Of a DNA stretch of 64,000 bases, positions 18,215 to 27,705 are shown piece by piece. Position numbers and translations under genes: made by a program. Location of the stretch: NCBI GenBank assembly GCA_963667425.1, contig OY763407.1, forward strand, positions 2,852,001 to 2,916,000, in the 5' to 3' direction. Under the pieces are notes generated by a model. It worked only from the letters and a program-made list of their open reading frames with translations. It was not told where the DNA came from and ran no database searches. How positions within the stretch are numbered: the first letter of the stretch is position 1; each line of letters starts with the position of its first letter. Source of the stretch: G963667425 sp963667425 [NCBI: bacterium] (GTDB lineage: Bacteria; UBP6; UBA1177).

Positions 18215-18637
18215 ATGGATATTTTCAATGCTATGGAAATCAATTCTTCAGGAATGAGTGCTGAGAGAAAAAGACTTAATGTTATTTCTTCTAACATAGC
18301 TAATGCCAGAACGACAAGAACTGAAAACGGTGGCCCATATAAAAGAAAAGACGTCATTTTTCAGGAGATTATGTTTCCTAAATCTGATGATTCAGATGGT
18401 TCTGTTGCAACTGGCGTTGGCGTTTCTGAAGTAATTGAAGATCAGAAAGACCCTCAACTGGTTTACGATCCTGATCATCCTGATGCAAATGAGGAAGGCT
18501 ATGTGTCATATCCTAATGTAGTGGTTGTAGAAGAGATGGTTAATATGATAAATGCAACAAAGAGTTATGAAGCTAATGCTACAGCCATTCAGGCTGCAAA
18601 GGATATGGCTAAAAAAGCTCTTAATATTTCAGCATAG
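18215..18637 (+). CDS. flgC: Flagellar basal-body rod protein FlgC
   Basis: This 140-residue proximal rod subunit carries N-terminal SAERKRLNVISSNIANARTT and the C-terminal VVVEEMVNMINATKSYEAN helix, both hallmarks of FlgC. It follows flgB after 17 nt with AAGGAGG before the ATG. Length and order are standard. Confidence 0.97.
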   Translation: MDIFNAMEINSSGMSAERKRLNVISSNIANARTTRTENGGPYKRKDVIFQEIMFPKSDDSDGSVATGVGVSEVIEDQKDPQLVYDPDHPDANEEGYVSYPNVVVVEEMVNMINATKSYEANATAIQAAKDMAKKALNISA

Positions 18638-18646
18638 AGGTGAAAA

Positions 18647-18988
18647 ATGAATAACATAACTATTGGCGGGATAAATCCTGAAATAAAAGCTATAAACAAT
18701 ATTATCAAGGATGTTGACAGATCGATAAAAAATGTTGTTATTGAATCTCCTAAAAATGAAGACCATTCAAAAAGTTTTGCAGCTGTAGTTTCTGAAGCTA
18801 TTGAAAATGTTAATCAGACGCAGGTTGAGTCAGATATAGCCATAGAAAATATGCTGACCGGGAAATCAAGAAATATTCATGAAACAATGGTCGCAATGGA
18901 AAAGGCTGATGTCACATTAAAACTGATGGCTGCTGTGAAAAATAAAGCCCTTGATGCATACAATACAATAATGAGAATGCAGGCATAA
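18647..18988 (+). CDS. fliE: Flagellar hook-basal body protein FliE
   Basis: This 113-residue adaptor between the MS ring and rod shows the conserved C-terminal half: SFAAVVSEAIENVNQTQ, then IHETMVAMEKADVTLKLM and a final AYNTIMRMQ helix. It lies 9 nt after flgC, in the usual flgB-flgC-fliE order. Confidence 0.96.
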   Translation: MNNITIGGINPEIKAINNIIKDVDRSIKNVVIESPKNEDHSKSFAAVVSEAIENVNQTQVESDIAIENMLTGKSRNIHETMVAMEKADVTLKLMAAVKNKALDAYNTIMRMQA

Positions 18989-19008
18989 ACCGGATTTAGG
19001 AGTTTACT

Positions 19009-20673
19009 ATGAATGAAAAGATAACTGAATTGAAAAACAAAGCTTTTGAGTTGAACAACAAGTTGACTCTTAAGCAGAAAATTTCAATTTTAGCAGTTGT
19101 TTTAATTGCGGCAGGCTTGATTGCCGTCATTTTTCTCCTGAATTCAAAGGAGAGCAGTGCCTATCTTTTTACAAATCTTGAAAAAGATGATGCGGCAGCA
19201 ATTGTTGAAGCTCTAAAAAAAGATAAAATTTCATATCAGCTTGAAAATGAGGGGACTGCTATAAAAGTTCCTGCCAAAGATGTCCTCAATCTGAGACTTA
19301 CTCTTACATCCCAGGGTCTTCCAAAAGGTGGCGGTGTCGGTTATGAAATATTTGATAATCAGGATATAACAACACTTACGTCTTTTACTGAAAAAGTGAA
19401 TATGGTGAGAGCTATTCAGGGCGAGCTTGCGAGAACTATTTCTTCTCTTGCTCCTGTAAAATCCGCAAGAGTTCATATAGTTCTTCCAAAAGAGAGCCTT
19501 TTTGTTGAAGATCAGAAAGAAGCAACAGCTTCGGTTCTTTTGAATCTTGAGTCTGGAGGAGCACTTGATTCAAGACAGGTTCAGAGTATTACAACTCTTG
19601 TTTCTTCCTCTGTTGAAGGTCTTCAGCCTGAAAATGTTGCTATTGTAGATAATTTTGGACGTGTTTTAAATGAAACGGCAAATGATGAGAATGAACTTGC
19701 AAATAAAAAACTTACATATAAGAAAAGAATTGAGAAGGATTATGAAAAAAATATTTTAAATATTATAGAGCCTATAGTTGGCAAAGAGAGAGCAAGAGTT
19801 TCTGTAACTACGGATCTGGATTTTGATAAAGCTGAAAAAACAGAAGAAATGTATGATCCTAACGTTACTGCTGTTCGTAGTGAAAGTAAACTTGAAGAGA
19901 CAAAAAATGGTTCTTCAAATGGTGCTGGCGGTGTTGCAGGTGTTCAGTCTAATCTTCCTGGAAGAGCGGGTCAGGCTGTTAATAATGGTTCAACGTCAGG
20001 AGGTTCTCTTGAAAAATCGACTACTAATTTTGAAATCAATAAAACTGTTCGTCAGGTAAAAGAAGATGTCGGCAGAGTTACAAGAATCGGTGCCAGCGTT
20101 ATACTTGACGGAATAGCTACAACAATTGAAAAAGATGGTAAAAAAGAGACAAAAATTGTTGCAATTGAAGATAAACAGCTTAGAGAAATTGAAGATCTTG
20201 TTAAAACTGCAATTGGTTTCGATGATACTAGAGGCGACAGAGTTGTTGTTAACAGTATTCCTTTTATGCCTAAACCGGAAACAAAACCTGAGCCTATGTA
20301 TCAGAAAATGATTCCATATTCTACAAAGTTTCTTCCATGGATAATTATTCTGATAGTTATATTTGCTGTTGTCCGTCCGCTTATAAAGAGCATTAAACAT
20401 GTTACGAGACCTGAACCGATAACTCCGGAAGGTGTTCATATTCCGGGAGGAAAAGAGCTCGCTCAGTCAGGTTCAGAAGGAAGTAAAGGACATGCAAATG
20501 ATGGATATCTGGATCCTGACAAAGATGAGGAAATGCTTAAGATTGAAGCTGAAATTCAGGATACAATGGGAGTTAAGATGTCTAAAGAGCATCTTATGGC
20601 AATTACTTTTGCAAGAAAAAATATAGATATTACGACAAGAATTCTTAAAAAATGGCTGAAGGAAGGAAATTAA
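19009..20673 (+). CDS. fliF: Flagellar MS-ring protein FliF
   Basis: This 554-residue ring protein is anchored by two membrane helices: about residues 25-46 (ILAVVLIAAGLIAVIFLL) and about 443-463 (FLPWIIILIVIFAVV). The periplasmic part has the ring-building region with ALKKDKISYQLENEGTAI and TLTSQGLPKGGGVGYEIFD. The cytoplasmic tail of about 90 residues ends in the FliG-binding segment (ARKNIDITTRILKKWLKE). Length is typical. It begins 20 nt after fliE. Confidence 0.97.
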   Translation: MNEKITELKNKAFELNNKLTLKQKISILAVVLIAAGLIAVIFLLNSKESSAYLFTNLEKDDAAAIVEALKKDKISYQLENEGTAIKVPAKDVLNLRLTLTSQGLPKGGGVGYEIFDNQDITTLTSFTEKVNMVRAIQGELARTISSLAPVKSARVHIVLPKESLFVEDQKEATASVLLNLESGGALDSRQVQSITTLVSSSVEGLQPENVAIVDNFGRVLNETANDENELANKKLTYKKRIEKDYEKNILNIIEPIVGKERARVSVTTDLDFDKAEKTEEMYDPNVTAVRSESKLEETKNGSSNGAGGVAGVQSNLPGRAGQAVNNGSTSGGSLEKSTTNFEINKTVRQVKEDVGRVTRIGASVILDGIATTIEKDGKKETKIVAIEDKQLREIEDLVKTAIGFDDTRGDRVVVNSIPFMPKPETKPEPMYQKMIPYSTKFLPWIIILIVIFAVVRPLIKSIKHVTRPEPITPEGVHIPGGKELAQSGSEGSKGHANDGYLDPDKDEEMLKIEAEIQDTMGVKMSKEHLMAITFARKNIDITTRILKKWLKEGN

Positions 20674-20683
20674 GAGGTAGATA

Positions 20684-21673
20684 ATGGCAAAACTTGCTGG
20701 TGCTGAAAAGGCTGCCATAATGATAATGGCTTTAGGTGATGATGTTGCAACCGATATTTTAAAGAACTTATCTGAAAAAGAGATAAGAAAACTTGGACAG
20801 AAGAGTGCCAAGCTTGATGAAATAAGCCCTACAATGATTGAAGGTGTTGTTCAGGAGTTTATTAATGAAGCTAAAAAAGCCGGTCGTTCAATAATGGGTG
20901 GAGATACTTTCCTTAAAAAAGCAGTTGAGATGGCGCATGGAAAAGAAGCTGCCGATTCTCTGCTGAGCGATATTTATGCAGCAAGCCATGCAATGGAGTT
21001 CCTGAACACAATAGATCCGAATATCACAAAAAATATTCTTATCAAAGAACAGAGTCAGACAATAGCTCTTATTCTTGCCTATATGCTTCCTGATAAAGCG
21101 GCACAGGTAATGTCACTTCTTCCCGATGATATAAGAAGTGATGTTGTTATGAGAATGGCCAATCTTGATCCTGTTTCTCCTGAAATTCTTCAGGATATAG
21201 AAGATGTTATTGAAAATGAGATAAAATCTATCGGCGCTCTTACATCTGAACAGGTCGGTGGTATTGAAGCTGTTGCGGAAGTGTTTAATCAGATGGATAA
21301 ATCTTCTATGACAGAGATACTTACAGAAGTTGAAGAGCAGGATCCTGAGCTTGCGGATAACATTCGTTCTCTCATGTTCGTTTTTGAAGATCTTATTGGA
21401 GTTGATGACAGAGGTATTCAGACTATTCTTAAAGAGGTTAGTAACGAAACACTTATACTTGCCCTTAAAGGAAGTAGTGAAGAGCTTAGAGAAAAAATCT
21501 TCAAAAATGTCAGTTCCAGAGCTGCTGAAATGCTTAGGGATGATCTTGAGACAATGGGACCTGTTAAACTTTCCGATGTTGAAACTGCTCAGAGTGAAAT
21601 TGTAAGGACTGCAATGAGACTTGAAGAGGAAGGAAAAATCATGATTGGCGGTGCAGGAGATGAGCTAATATAG
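20684..21673 (+). CDS. fliG: Flagellar motor switch protein FliG
   Basis: The 329-residue rotor protein has all three FliG domains. The N domain binds FliF (KAAIMIMALGDDVATDIL), the middle domain contains LPDDIRSDVVMRMANLDPVSP, and the C domain holds the charged torque helix near LIGVDDRGIQTILKEVS. It ends 15 nt before fliH and starts 10 nt after fliF. Length and motifs are standard. Confidence 0.97.
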   Translation: MAKLAGAEKAAIMIMALGDDVATDILKNLSEKEIRKLGQKSAKLDEISPTMIEGVVQEFINEAKKAGRSIMGGDTFLKKAVEMAHGKEAADSLLSDIYAASHAMEFLNTIDPNITKNILIKEQSQTIALILAYMLPDKAAQVMSLLPDDIRSDVVMRMANLDPVSPEILQDIEDVIENEIKSIGALTSEQVGGIEAVAEVFNQMDKSSMTEILTEVEEQDPELADNIRSLMFVFEDLIGVDDRGIQTILKEVSNETLILALKGSSEELREKIFKNVSSRAAEMLRDDLETMGPVKLSDVETAQSEIVRTAMRLEEEGKIMIGGAGDELI

Positions 21674-21688
21674 TATAAAGGGGTATAA

Positions 21689-22543
21689 ATGTCCGGCAGT
21701 GTAATAACAAGAGAAAATCCTATCTATAAGAAAGTTAAGGATATCGACATTTTTAATCTTAAAGCTTTTTCTGAAGTAAAAGAGCTTGAGATGGAAATTG
21801 TGTCTGCTGCCGATCCTAGCAAACCGCTCTTTACTCAGGAAGAAATAGATATTGGTGAAAGTATTCCTGAAAATATAAAAAGAGAAAGAGAATCTGCAAG
21901 AAAAGCTCAGGAAGCTAAAAAGGAAGTTGTGTTACCTCAAACTGAAGTTGTTGAGGTTGAAAAGGATGAACTTGAAGAGTTGAATAAAAAAATTGCAACT
22001 CTTGAAAATGAAAAAATAAATCTTCAAGATGAGCTTCTAAAAAGAAAAAAAGAAATTGAAGAACTTAAGAAAAGCCATAGAAGTGAGGGCTACAGTCGTG
22101 GACATGCTGAGGGAATCAGCAAAGGAATTGCTGATGGAAGAAAAAAAGTTGAAGAATGCTGTAGTTCTATCAAAAATGAGATAGAAAATATTCATACAAA
22201 AGTGGAAGAAGAAAATAAACTTATTGAAAATGATGTTATAGAACTTGTTTCTTTTCTTTTTGAAAAAATACTGAATATGAGCGATAAGAATGAGATGGCA
22301 TCATCTCTGATGTCTCAGATAAAGAATTCATTTCCAAGAGAGAGCAGAATCATTCTCAAATGTAGTAAAGATATGGCTGAACTTTTTTCACAGGAAAAAG
22401 ATATCTTATTTGAAATTCGTGTTGACTCTGCAATGAAAGAAGGGAGTATTTTTGTTGAAACCAGTGAAATAGTTGCAGATTTTTCTGTAAAAAATCAGCT
22501 TTCAAAAATGATAGCAAAGCTAAAGGAGGAGGTTTATGTATAA
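21689..22543 (+). CDS. fliH: Flagellar assembly protein FliH
   Basis: The 284-residue regulator of the export ATPase has a variable N-terminus and a long coiled coil (about residues 90-130), then the GxxxG-type segment RGHAEGISKGIADGRKKVEE, a mark of FliH/YscL proteins. The C-terminal domain is predicted to bind FliI. It sits between fliG and fliI and overlaps fliI by 8 nt. Confidence 0.9.
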   Translation: MSGSVITRENPIYKKVKDIDIFNLKAFSEVKELEMEIVSAADPSKPLFTQEEIDIGESIPENIKRERESARKAQEAKKEVVLPQTEVVEVEKDELEELNKKIATLENEKINLQDELLKRKKEIEELKKSHRSEGYSRGHAEGISKGIADGRKKVEECCSSIKNEIENIHTKVEEENKLIENDVIELVSFLFEKILNMSDKNEMASSLMSQIKNSFPRESRIILKCSKDMAELFSQEKDILFEIRVDSAMKEGSIFVETSEIVADFSVKNQLSKMIAKLKEEVYV

Positions 22544-23888
22544 ATCTCTTGCATCAAAATTGATTTCAGATTCTGCAAGTATGAGCGTAATGCCTGCTTA
22601 TGAAACATATGGAAAAGTAACTCAGGTTGTAGGACTTGTTATTGAAGCTATAGTTCCTGAAGCTTCTCTTGGTGGGTTGTGTGCGCTTTATGCAGCATGG
22701 GATTCAGAACCTGTTTATGCTGAAGTGGTTGGTTTTAAAGGCGAGAATGTTCTTCTAATGCCACTTATGGATGTTCGTGGAATAAGACCTGGAAGCAGGG
22801 TTAAAGTTGTTGAATCACAGTCTTATATTCCAGTCGGAGAAGAGCTTTTAGGTCGAATTCTTAATGGGTTAGGTGTTCCAATAGATGGAGGCATTCCTCT
22901 TAATGATACAGGTAAAAAATCATATCTTTATAAAGAACCTTCAGATCCTCTAAAAAGAAGAATGATAGAAACGCCTCTTGATCTTGGTGTAAAAGCAATA
23001 AATACATTCATAACATGTGGAGAAGGTCAGCGAATCGGTATAATGGCTGGTTCAGGTGTCGGCAAATCGGTTCTTCTTTCAATGATGGCAAGAAATACAA
23101 ATGCGGATATAAATGTTATAGCTCTTATTGGTGAGCGAGGAAGAGAGGTTAGAGATTTTATAGAAAAGAATCTTGGGGAAGAAGGTCTGAAAAGAAGTGT
23201 AATTGTTGTCGCAACTTCAGATCAAAGTCCTCTTATGCGAATGAGAGGAGCATATGTCGCAACTGCAATTGCGGAATATTTCAGGGATACAGGAAGAAAA
23301 GTTCTGTTTATGATGGACTCTGTTACCCGTTTCGGAATGGCTCAAAGAGAAATAGGGCTTGCTGTAGGCGAACCTCCAACAACAAGAGGTTATACCCCCA
23401 GTGTTTTTGCAAATCTTCCAAAACTTCTTGAAAGAGCCGGTACATCTCCTGAACGCGGAAGCATCACGGGTCTTTATACTGTTCTTGTGGATGGTGATGA
23501 TATTAATGATCCTATTGGAGATTCAGTAAGAAGTATTGTTGATGGACATATTGTTCTGAGCAGAGATCTTGCTTCAAGAAATCATTATCCTGCGATTGAT
23601 GTACTTGGTAGTGTTTCAAGGGTTATGACAGATGTTGTTTCAAAAGAGAGAAAAAATCTTGCAGCCAGAGCAAGAGATCTGCTTGCAACTTATAGAGATG
23701 CACAAGATCTTGTTAATATCGGAGCTTATGTAAAAGGAAGCAGTAAAAAAATAGATCAGTCACTTTTAGTAATTGATGAACTTAATTCTTTTTTAAGGCA
23801 GGATATGTTTGAATCCTTTACTCTTGATGAGAGTTGGAAAGCTCTAGGCGCAGTATTAAACAAGCTTGATAGCGGAGAAAACAGATGA
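22536..23888 (+). CDS. fliI: Flagellum-specific export ATPase FliI
   Basis: This 450-residue ATPase of the type III export apparatus has Walker A GSGVGKS (about 172-178), Walker B VLFMMDSVTRFGMAQRE and the FliI/YscN segments GEPPTTRGYTPSVFANL and GSVSRVM. Length is normal. The ATG overlaps the fliH end and has AAGGAGG in the fliH coding sequence. It overlaps the next gene by ATGA. Confidence 0.97.
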   Translation: MYKSLASKLISDSASMSVMPAYETYGKVTQVVGLVIEAIVPEASLGGLCALYAAWDSEPVYAEVVGFKGENVLLMPLMDVRGIRPGSRVKVVESQSYIPVGEELLGRILNGLGVPIDGGIPLNDTGKKSYLYKEPSDPLKRRMIETPLDLGVKAINTFITCGEGQRIGIMAGSGVGKSVLLSMMARNTNADINVIALIGERGREVRDFIEKNLGEEGLKRSVIVVATSDQSPLMRMRGAYVATAIAEYFRDTGRKVLFMMDSVTRFGMAQREIGLAVGEPPTTRGYTPSVFANLPKLLERAGTSPERGSITGLYTVLVDGDDINDPIGDSVRSIVDGHIVLSRDLASRNHYPAIDVLGSVSRVMTDVVSKERKNLAARARDLLATYRDAQDLVNIGAYVKGSSKKIDQSLLVIDELNSFLRQDMFESFTLDESWKALGAVLNKLDSGENR

Positions 23889-24595
23889 AAAGAAAGTTTC
23901 ATTATATAATTCTGGCAGTATCTACAGCACTTTTTACAGGGATTTTACTGACAGCACCATTATTTTCAGCAGAAAAGGAAGATGAAGAAGCAAAGGTAAA
24001 AGTTGTTGAAAAAAAGGAAGAGCAAAAAGATGCTACTACAGATGACATGAAAGTTCTTCTGGAAAAGTTCTCTAAAAGGAATCAGCTGGATATTCTTACA
24101 GCTATCAGAGAAAAAAACAATTTACTTGAAAAAAAGGAATTTGAGCTCGAAAGTCAGAAGCAGATTCTTGATAAAGGTCGTGAAATAATAATAAAAAAGC
24201 TTGATACAATAGCATCCGAAGATGACAAAACCCTTAAAAGAATTCAGGAATTATCAGATAAATTTGATGTTTCATTGGCAAGAATGGAAAAAAAGATTGA
24301 ATATTTTGATAAAAAAATGGATAAGCGTGAAGCTGACAGACTTAATAAGATAGTTGCCGATTTTAAAGAAATAAAAGCAAAAAAAGCTGCCGAAATAGTT
24401 CCTAATATGGATAAGAATCTTGCTGTTCAAGTTCTTCTTAAACTGCCGGCAAGAACAGCTGGACAGATTTTACAAAACATGAACCCCAAGCTGGCAGGTG
24501 TTATAAGTGAACTCATGTCAAAGGAAAAAAAGAAGAAAATGGAACTTGAAAATAATGGCGCAACCGATAATGGAGGCGGAAATGGAAACCAGTAA
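23885..24595 (+). CDS. motE: MotE-like stator chaperone with MgtE-N-type domain
   Basis: The 236-residue product has an N-terminal signal or anchor helix (residues about 8-30), then a long Lys/Glu-rich coiled coil. Its C-terminal domain (KAAEIVPNMDKNLAVQVLLK to LQNMNPKLAGVISELM) is of the MgtE intracellular N type. This matches MotE, a periplasmic chaperone of the stator protein MotC in other bacteria. It occupies the place where fliJ usually lies, between fliI and fliK, and no separate fliJ is visible. The symbol rests on domain layout and context. The tail is low-complexity (NGATDNGGGNGNQ). Confidence 0.75.
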   Translation: MKRKFHYIILAVSTALFTGILLTAPLFSAEKEDEEAKVKVVEKKEEQKDATTDDMKVLLEKFSKRNQLDILTAIREKNNLLEKKEFELESQKQILDKGREIIIKKLDTIASEDDKTLKRIQELSDKFDVSLARMEKKIEYFDKKMDKREADRLNKIVADFKEIKAKKAAEIVPNMDKNLAVQVLLKLPARTAGQILQNMNPKLAGVISELMSKEKKKKMELENNGATDNGGGNGNQ

Positions 24596-25406
24596 AATTT
24601 CTGTGAACAGAACAGCTTTGTTTAACGAAATTAATGAAAATGAAAATTCGGTTAAAAGTAGTCAGAGCAAGAAAAAATCCGATTTTTCAGATATGGTTTC
24701 AAATATGATTGCATCTGTTGGAACTCAGAATCTTTTTATAAATAAAAAAGATACAACCTTTAAAAATAATTCAGATGTTAAAAATCATGCATCTATTGAT
24801 GATCTTGATACTGAAAAGGAACTTCTTAAGAATGATAAAACTATTTTAAAATCTATTAAAAAAAGTGGTAAACAGGTGCTTGTCAATACAAAAGATGTTG
24901 AGTCTAAATATTCTTTAACAAAAGAAAAAAATGATTTTGAAATAAACAACTTTGTTTCTTCTCAAAACGTTTCGACAAAAGATGTGAAAACAGTTTTAGA
25001 TTCAGGAAAAGATAAAGTTCTGGAACTTTCCACTCCGATTTCTAAAGAGAACATAGAAAAAATAGAATCAATTCTTCAAAACAGGCTTAGCTCTGTAACC
25101 AAGGGAGAGACTGTAGAGATAAAAGTTGCATTAAAGCCGGAAGAACTTGGAAGGATAGTTGTTAAAGCCTTTTATAATACAGCAACTTCTAAAATCATGG
25201 TTGAAATGACAGGAAAAGCGGAGGCAATAGAATCTTTTACAAAAAATGCTGCTGTAATAAGTGAAGGATTGAAGTCATCAGGTATTGATTTCGCCGGATT
25301 TTCGTTCAAGAAGGAAAATGATAAAAATGAGAGTGAAAAAAAAGAAAGTAAAAATAAAAAATATAATAAAGAAAATAAGAAAAAAACAATGCTGATGGAG
25401 GCATAA
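24582..25406 (+). CDS. fliK: Flagellar hook-length control protein FliK
   Basis: This 274-residue molecular ruler has a long Lys/Ser/Asp-rich, low-complexity N-terminal half and a conserved C-terminal Flg_hook domain: VEIKVALKPEELGRIVVKAF and then AEAIESFTKNAAVISEGLKS. It ends in a very basic tail. The ATG at 24582 has GGAGG 5 nt upstream, which also makes it overlap the motE end by 14 nt; the longer frame adds a motE-overlapping stretch without a better site. It is shorter than enteric FliK, which is common. Confidence 0.9.
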   Translation: METSKISVNRTALFNEINENENSVKSSQSKKKSDFSDMVSNMIASVGTQNLFINKKDTTFKNNSDVKNHASIDDLDTEKELLKNDKTILKSIKKSGKQVLVNTKDVESKYSLTKEKNDFEINNFVSSQNVSTKDVKTVLDSGKDKVLELSTPISKENIEKIESILQNRLSSVTKGETVEIKVALKPEELGRIVVKAFYNTATSKIMVEMTGKAEAIESFTKNAAVISEGLKSSGIDFAGFSFKKENDKNESEKKESKNKKYNKENKKKTMLMEA

Positions 25407-25407
25407 A

Positions 25408-26181
25408 ATGAGTGTAACAGGTGTAAGTAATCTTGTAAACAGCAGTTATACTACAGAAACGAAAGATAAAACTTCTCTGGATAAGGATGATTTCCTGACA
25501 CTCCTTCTTGCTCAGATGCAGAATCAGGATCCTCTTAATCCACAGGATAGTACGGAATATCTTTCACAGCTGGCACAACTTAGCTCTCTTGAAAGTCTTC
25601 AGAATATTGATGAATCTCTATATAGTCTTGGAATTGCTCAAATGGCTGGAACGAACTCTCAGGCTGTTAGCTATATTGGTAAAACTGTAAAGGCTGCAGG
25701 TCAGGATGTTACCGTAAACAGTGATGGTGAAGTTACGGCAGAAATGCTGTATGATCTTGGTGAAAATGCCGAAAGCTGTGATATTACAATTACAAATGCA
25801 GACGGAGACATTGTAAAAGTAATAAAAGCCGGAAGTAAGGAAAAAGGTGAACACAGCGTTGAATGGGACGGAACAGATGAAAATGGAAATAAAGTTCCTG
25901 CGGGAGAATATCATTTCGATGTGGCGGCTGTTAATAGCGATGGAGATACTATTGATTCGGCATATTATACAAAAGGTGAAGTTACAGGTATAACTTATGA
26001 AAATGGCTATCCTGAACTTTATATAGGCGGTGTAAAAATAGTACTCGGCAATGTTGTAGAGGTTAGTGGCGATTCAAAGGTGGTCAGTGAAGAGGCTGCC
26101 ATAAAATATAAGCTTGCCAAAATAGAGCAGTATTTTACTGCAAATGCTGCCAATAAAAATGTTTATAATGTAAGTAAATAA
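25408..26181 (+). CDS. flgD: Flagellar hook assembly scaffold FlgD
   Basis: The 257-residue hook cap protein has the N-terminal motif DKDDFLTLLLAQMQNQDPLNPQDSTEYLSQLAQL (residues about 25-58), diagnostic of FlgD. It also has a FlnC-like middle part with EWDGTDENGNKVPAGEY. It starts 1 nt after the fliK stop and precedes flgE by 14 nt. Confidence 0.96.
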   Translation: MSVTGVSNLVNSSYTTETKDKTSLDKDDFLTLLLAQMQNQDPLNPQDSTEYLSQLAQLSSLESLQNIDESLYSLGIAQMAGTNSQAVSYIGKTVKAAGQDVTVNSDGEVTAEMLYDLGENAESCDITITNADGDIVKVIKAGSKEKGEHSVEWDGTDENGNKVPAGEYHFDVAAVNSDGDTIDSAYYTKGEVTGITYENGYPELYIGGVKIVLGNVVEVSGDSKVVSEEAAIKYKLAKIEQYFTANAANKNVYNVSK

Positions 26182-26195
26182 AAAAGGAGGATACC

Positions 26196-27512
26196 ATGGG
26201 ACTTTTAAATTCAATGTATTCAGCTGTAACAGGAATGCAGGTGACTAGTCAGGGAATGAGTATCATTTCTGATAATATTGCAAATGTAAACACTGTAGGA
26301 TTTAAAAAATCAAGAGGAAATTTTCAGGATCTTATCAGTATGTCTATTTTAGGTATTGGAAATATTTCTCAAATAGGCATGGGTGCCGGTCTTACTGATG
26401 TTCAGCAGCTTTTTGAACAGGGAAGCCTTGAAAACAGCAGCCAGGGAACTGATATGGCAATTTCAGGCGGAGGTTTTTTTATTGTTAATGGCTCTGTAAA
26501 TGGTGTTGCAGGTAATTTTTATACAAGGGCTGGTCAGTTTACATTTAATAACGAAGGTTATCTTGTAAATGCGTCAGGACTTAGGGTGCAGGGTTATAAC
26601 GTTGATGACAACGCTGTTGTTTCAGGTGCTCTGGGAGATATCAAAATAACAGATACTCAAATTCAGCCGAGACCTACAGCAGAGATAGAACTGAATGCAA
26701 ATCTGGATGCGAATGCTGATATTATTCCGGCTTTCGATGGCAGCAGTTTTGATAATGCGGCAGATACTTCCAATTTTCATACCACGATAAAAACCTATGA
26801 CAGTCTTGGAAACTCTCATGAGACAACACTTTATTTCACAAAAACAGCTGACAATACATGGCAGTGGAATGCTCTCGCTGATGGTGAAGAGGTTTCTGGT
26901 GGTGCAGCCGGAGATCCTCCTGTTAATATAGGTACCGGAACTGTAACTTTCAATAATGATGGTACTCTTGCCACATTGGTTCCTGATCCCCCGGTTCTTG
27001 GACCGGTAACATACACAGGTGCAAACCCGATGACAATAACTATGGACCTTGGAACTGCCGGAATTCCCGGTGTAACAGATCCATCTCTTGTTGGACTTAC
27101 TCAGTATGCTTCAGAGTCTACAGCTCTCTTTTCAAATCAGGATGGTTATCCTACAGGCAATCTCAGGTATATAAATGTAGATGAAAATGGTCTTATTACA
27201 GGTTCTTACAGTAATGGAGAGATTTTGAATCTCGGTAAAATGGCTCTTGCAAATTTTCAGTCAAACACAGGATTGCAAAAACTGGGAGGTAATTTATGGA
27301 GCGAAACAACAAAATCAGGAGAGCCTTTAATAGGCGAAGCCAATACTGGAACAAGAGGAACTGTTATAGGAAATGCTCTTGAAAATTCGAATGTTGATAT
27401 GGCTGAAGAACTTGTTGATATGATTGTTACGCAGAGAGCTTTTCAGGCAAATTCTAAAGCTGTAACAACCACTGATACAATGCTTGGGACAATAATGAAT
27501 ATTAAACAGTAA
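26196..27512 (+). CDS. flgE: Flagellar hook protein FlgE
   Basis: This 438-residue hook subunit has the N-terminal rod/hook motif MSIISDNIANVNTVGFKKSR and the C-terminal NSNVDMAEELVDMIVTQRAF followed by a coiled-coil end. The middle region is a beta-rich hook domain. Length fits. It is the last gene of the flagellar operon; a 190-base AT-rich gap follows. Confidence 0.96.
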   Translation: MGLLNSMYSAVTGMQVTSQGMSIISDNIANVNTVGFKKSRGNFQDLISMSILGIGNISQIGMGAGLTDVQQLFEQGSLENSSQGTDMAISGGGFFIVNGSVNGVAGNFYTRAGQFTFNNEGYLVNASGLRVQGYNVDDNAVVSGALGDIKITDTQIQPRPTAEIELNANLDANADIIPAFDGSSFDNAADTSNFHTTIKTYDSLGNSHETTLYFTKTADNTWQWNALADGEEVSGGAAGDPPVNIGTGTVTFNNDGTLATLVPDPPVLGPVTYTGANPMTITMDLGTAGIPGVTDPSLVGLTQYASESTALFSNQDGYPTGNLRYINVDENGLITGSYSNGEILNLGKMALANFQSNTGLQKLGGNLWSETTKSGEPLIGEANTGTRGTVIGNALENSNVDMAEELVDMIVTQRAFQANSKAVTTTDTMLGTIMNIKQ

Positions 27513-27610
27513 TTGATTAAATCTTTATAATGATTGAAAAAAAATAGTTTATAATTCTAAGCAGCTTCAAATAAAAACTAATTTTCAGCTTCTTTATTTA
27601 TCATATTTTC

Positions 27611-27639
27611 TTGATATATTCGGATAAATATTTTAATAT
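27611..27639 (+). promoter_or_regulatory. Candidate promoter of the signalling operon
   Basis: TTGATA (27611-27616), 17 bases, TAATAT (27634-27639), 67 bases before the proposed TTG start. Both boxes match at five or four positions. It suggests the signalling genes are not only read through from flgE. Confidence 0.4.
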
Positions 27640-27705
27640 GCTATAAGTTGATAATGATTCGTATATAAAAAACTTCAAGTTCTGTTTGTTTCAATGGAGG
27701 CTGAT

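Noticed and set aside
20473-20811. 112-codon minus-strand frame across fliF-fliG
   Set aside because: Antisense to two certain flagellar genes.
27513-27610. Terminator after flgE
   Set aside because: No hairpin with T-run was found in the gap, though small AT-rich hairpins are possible.
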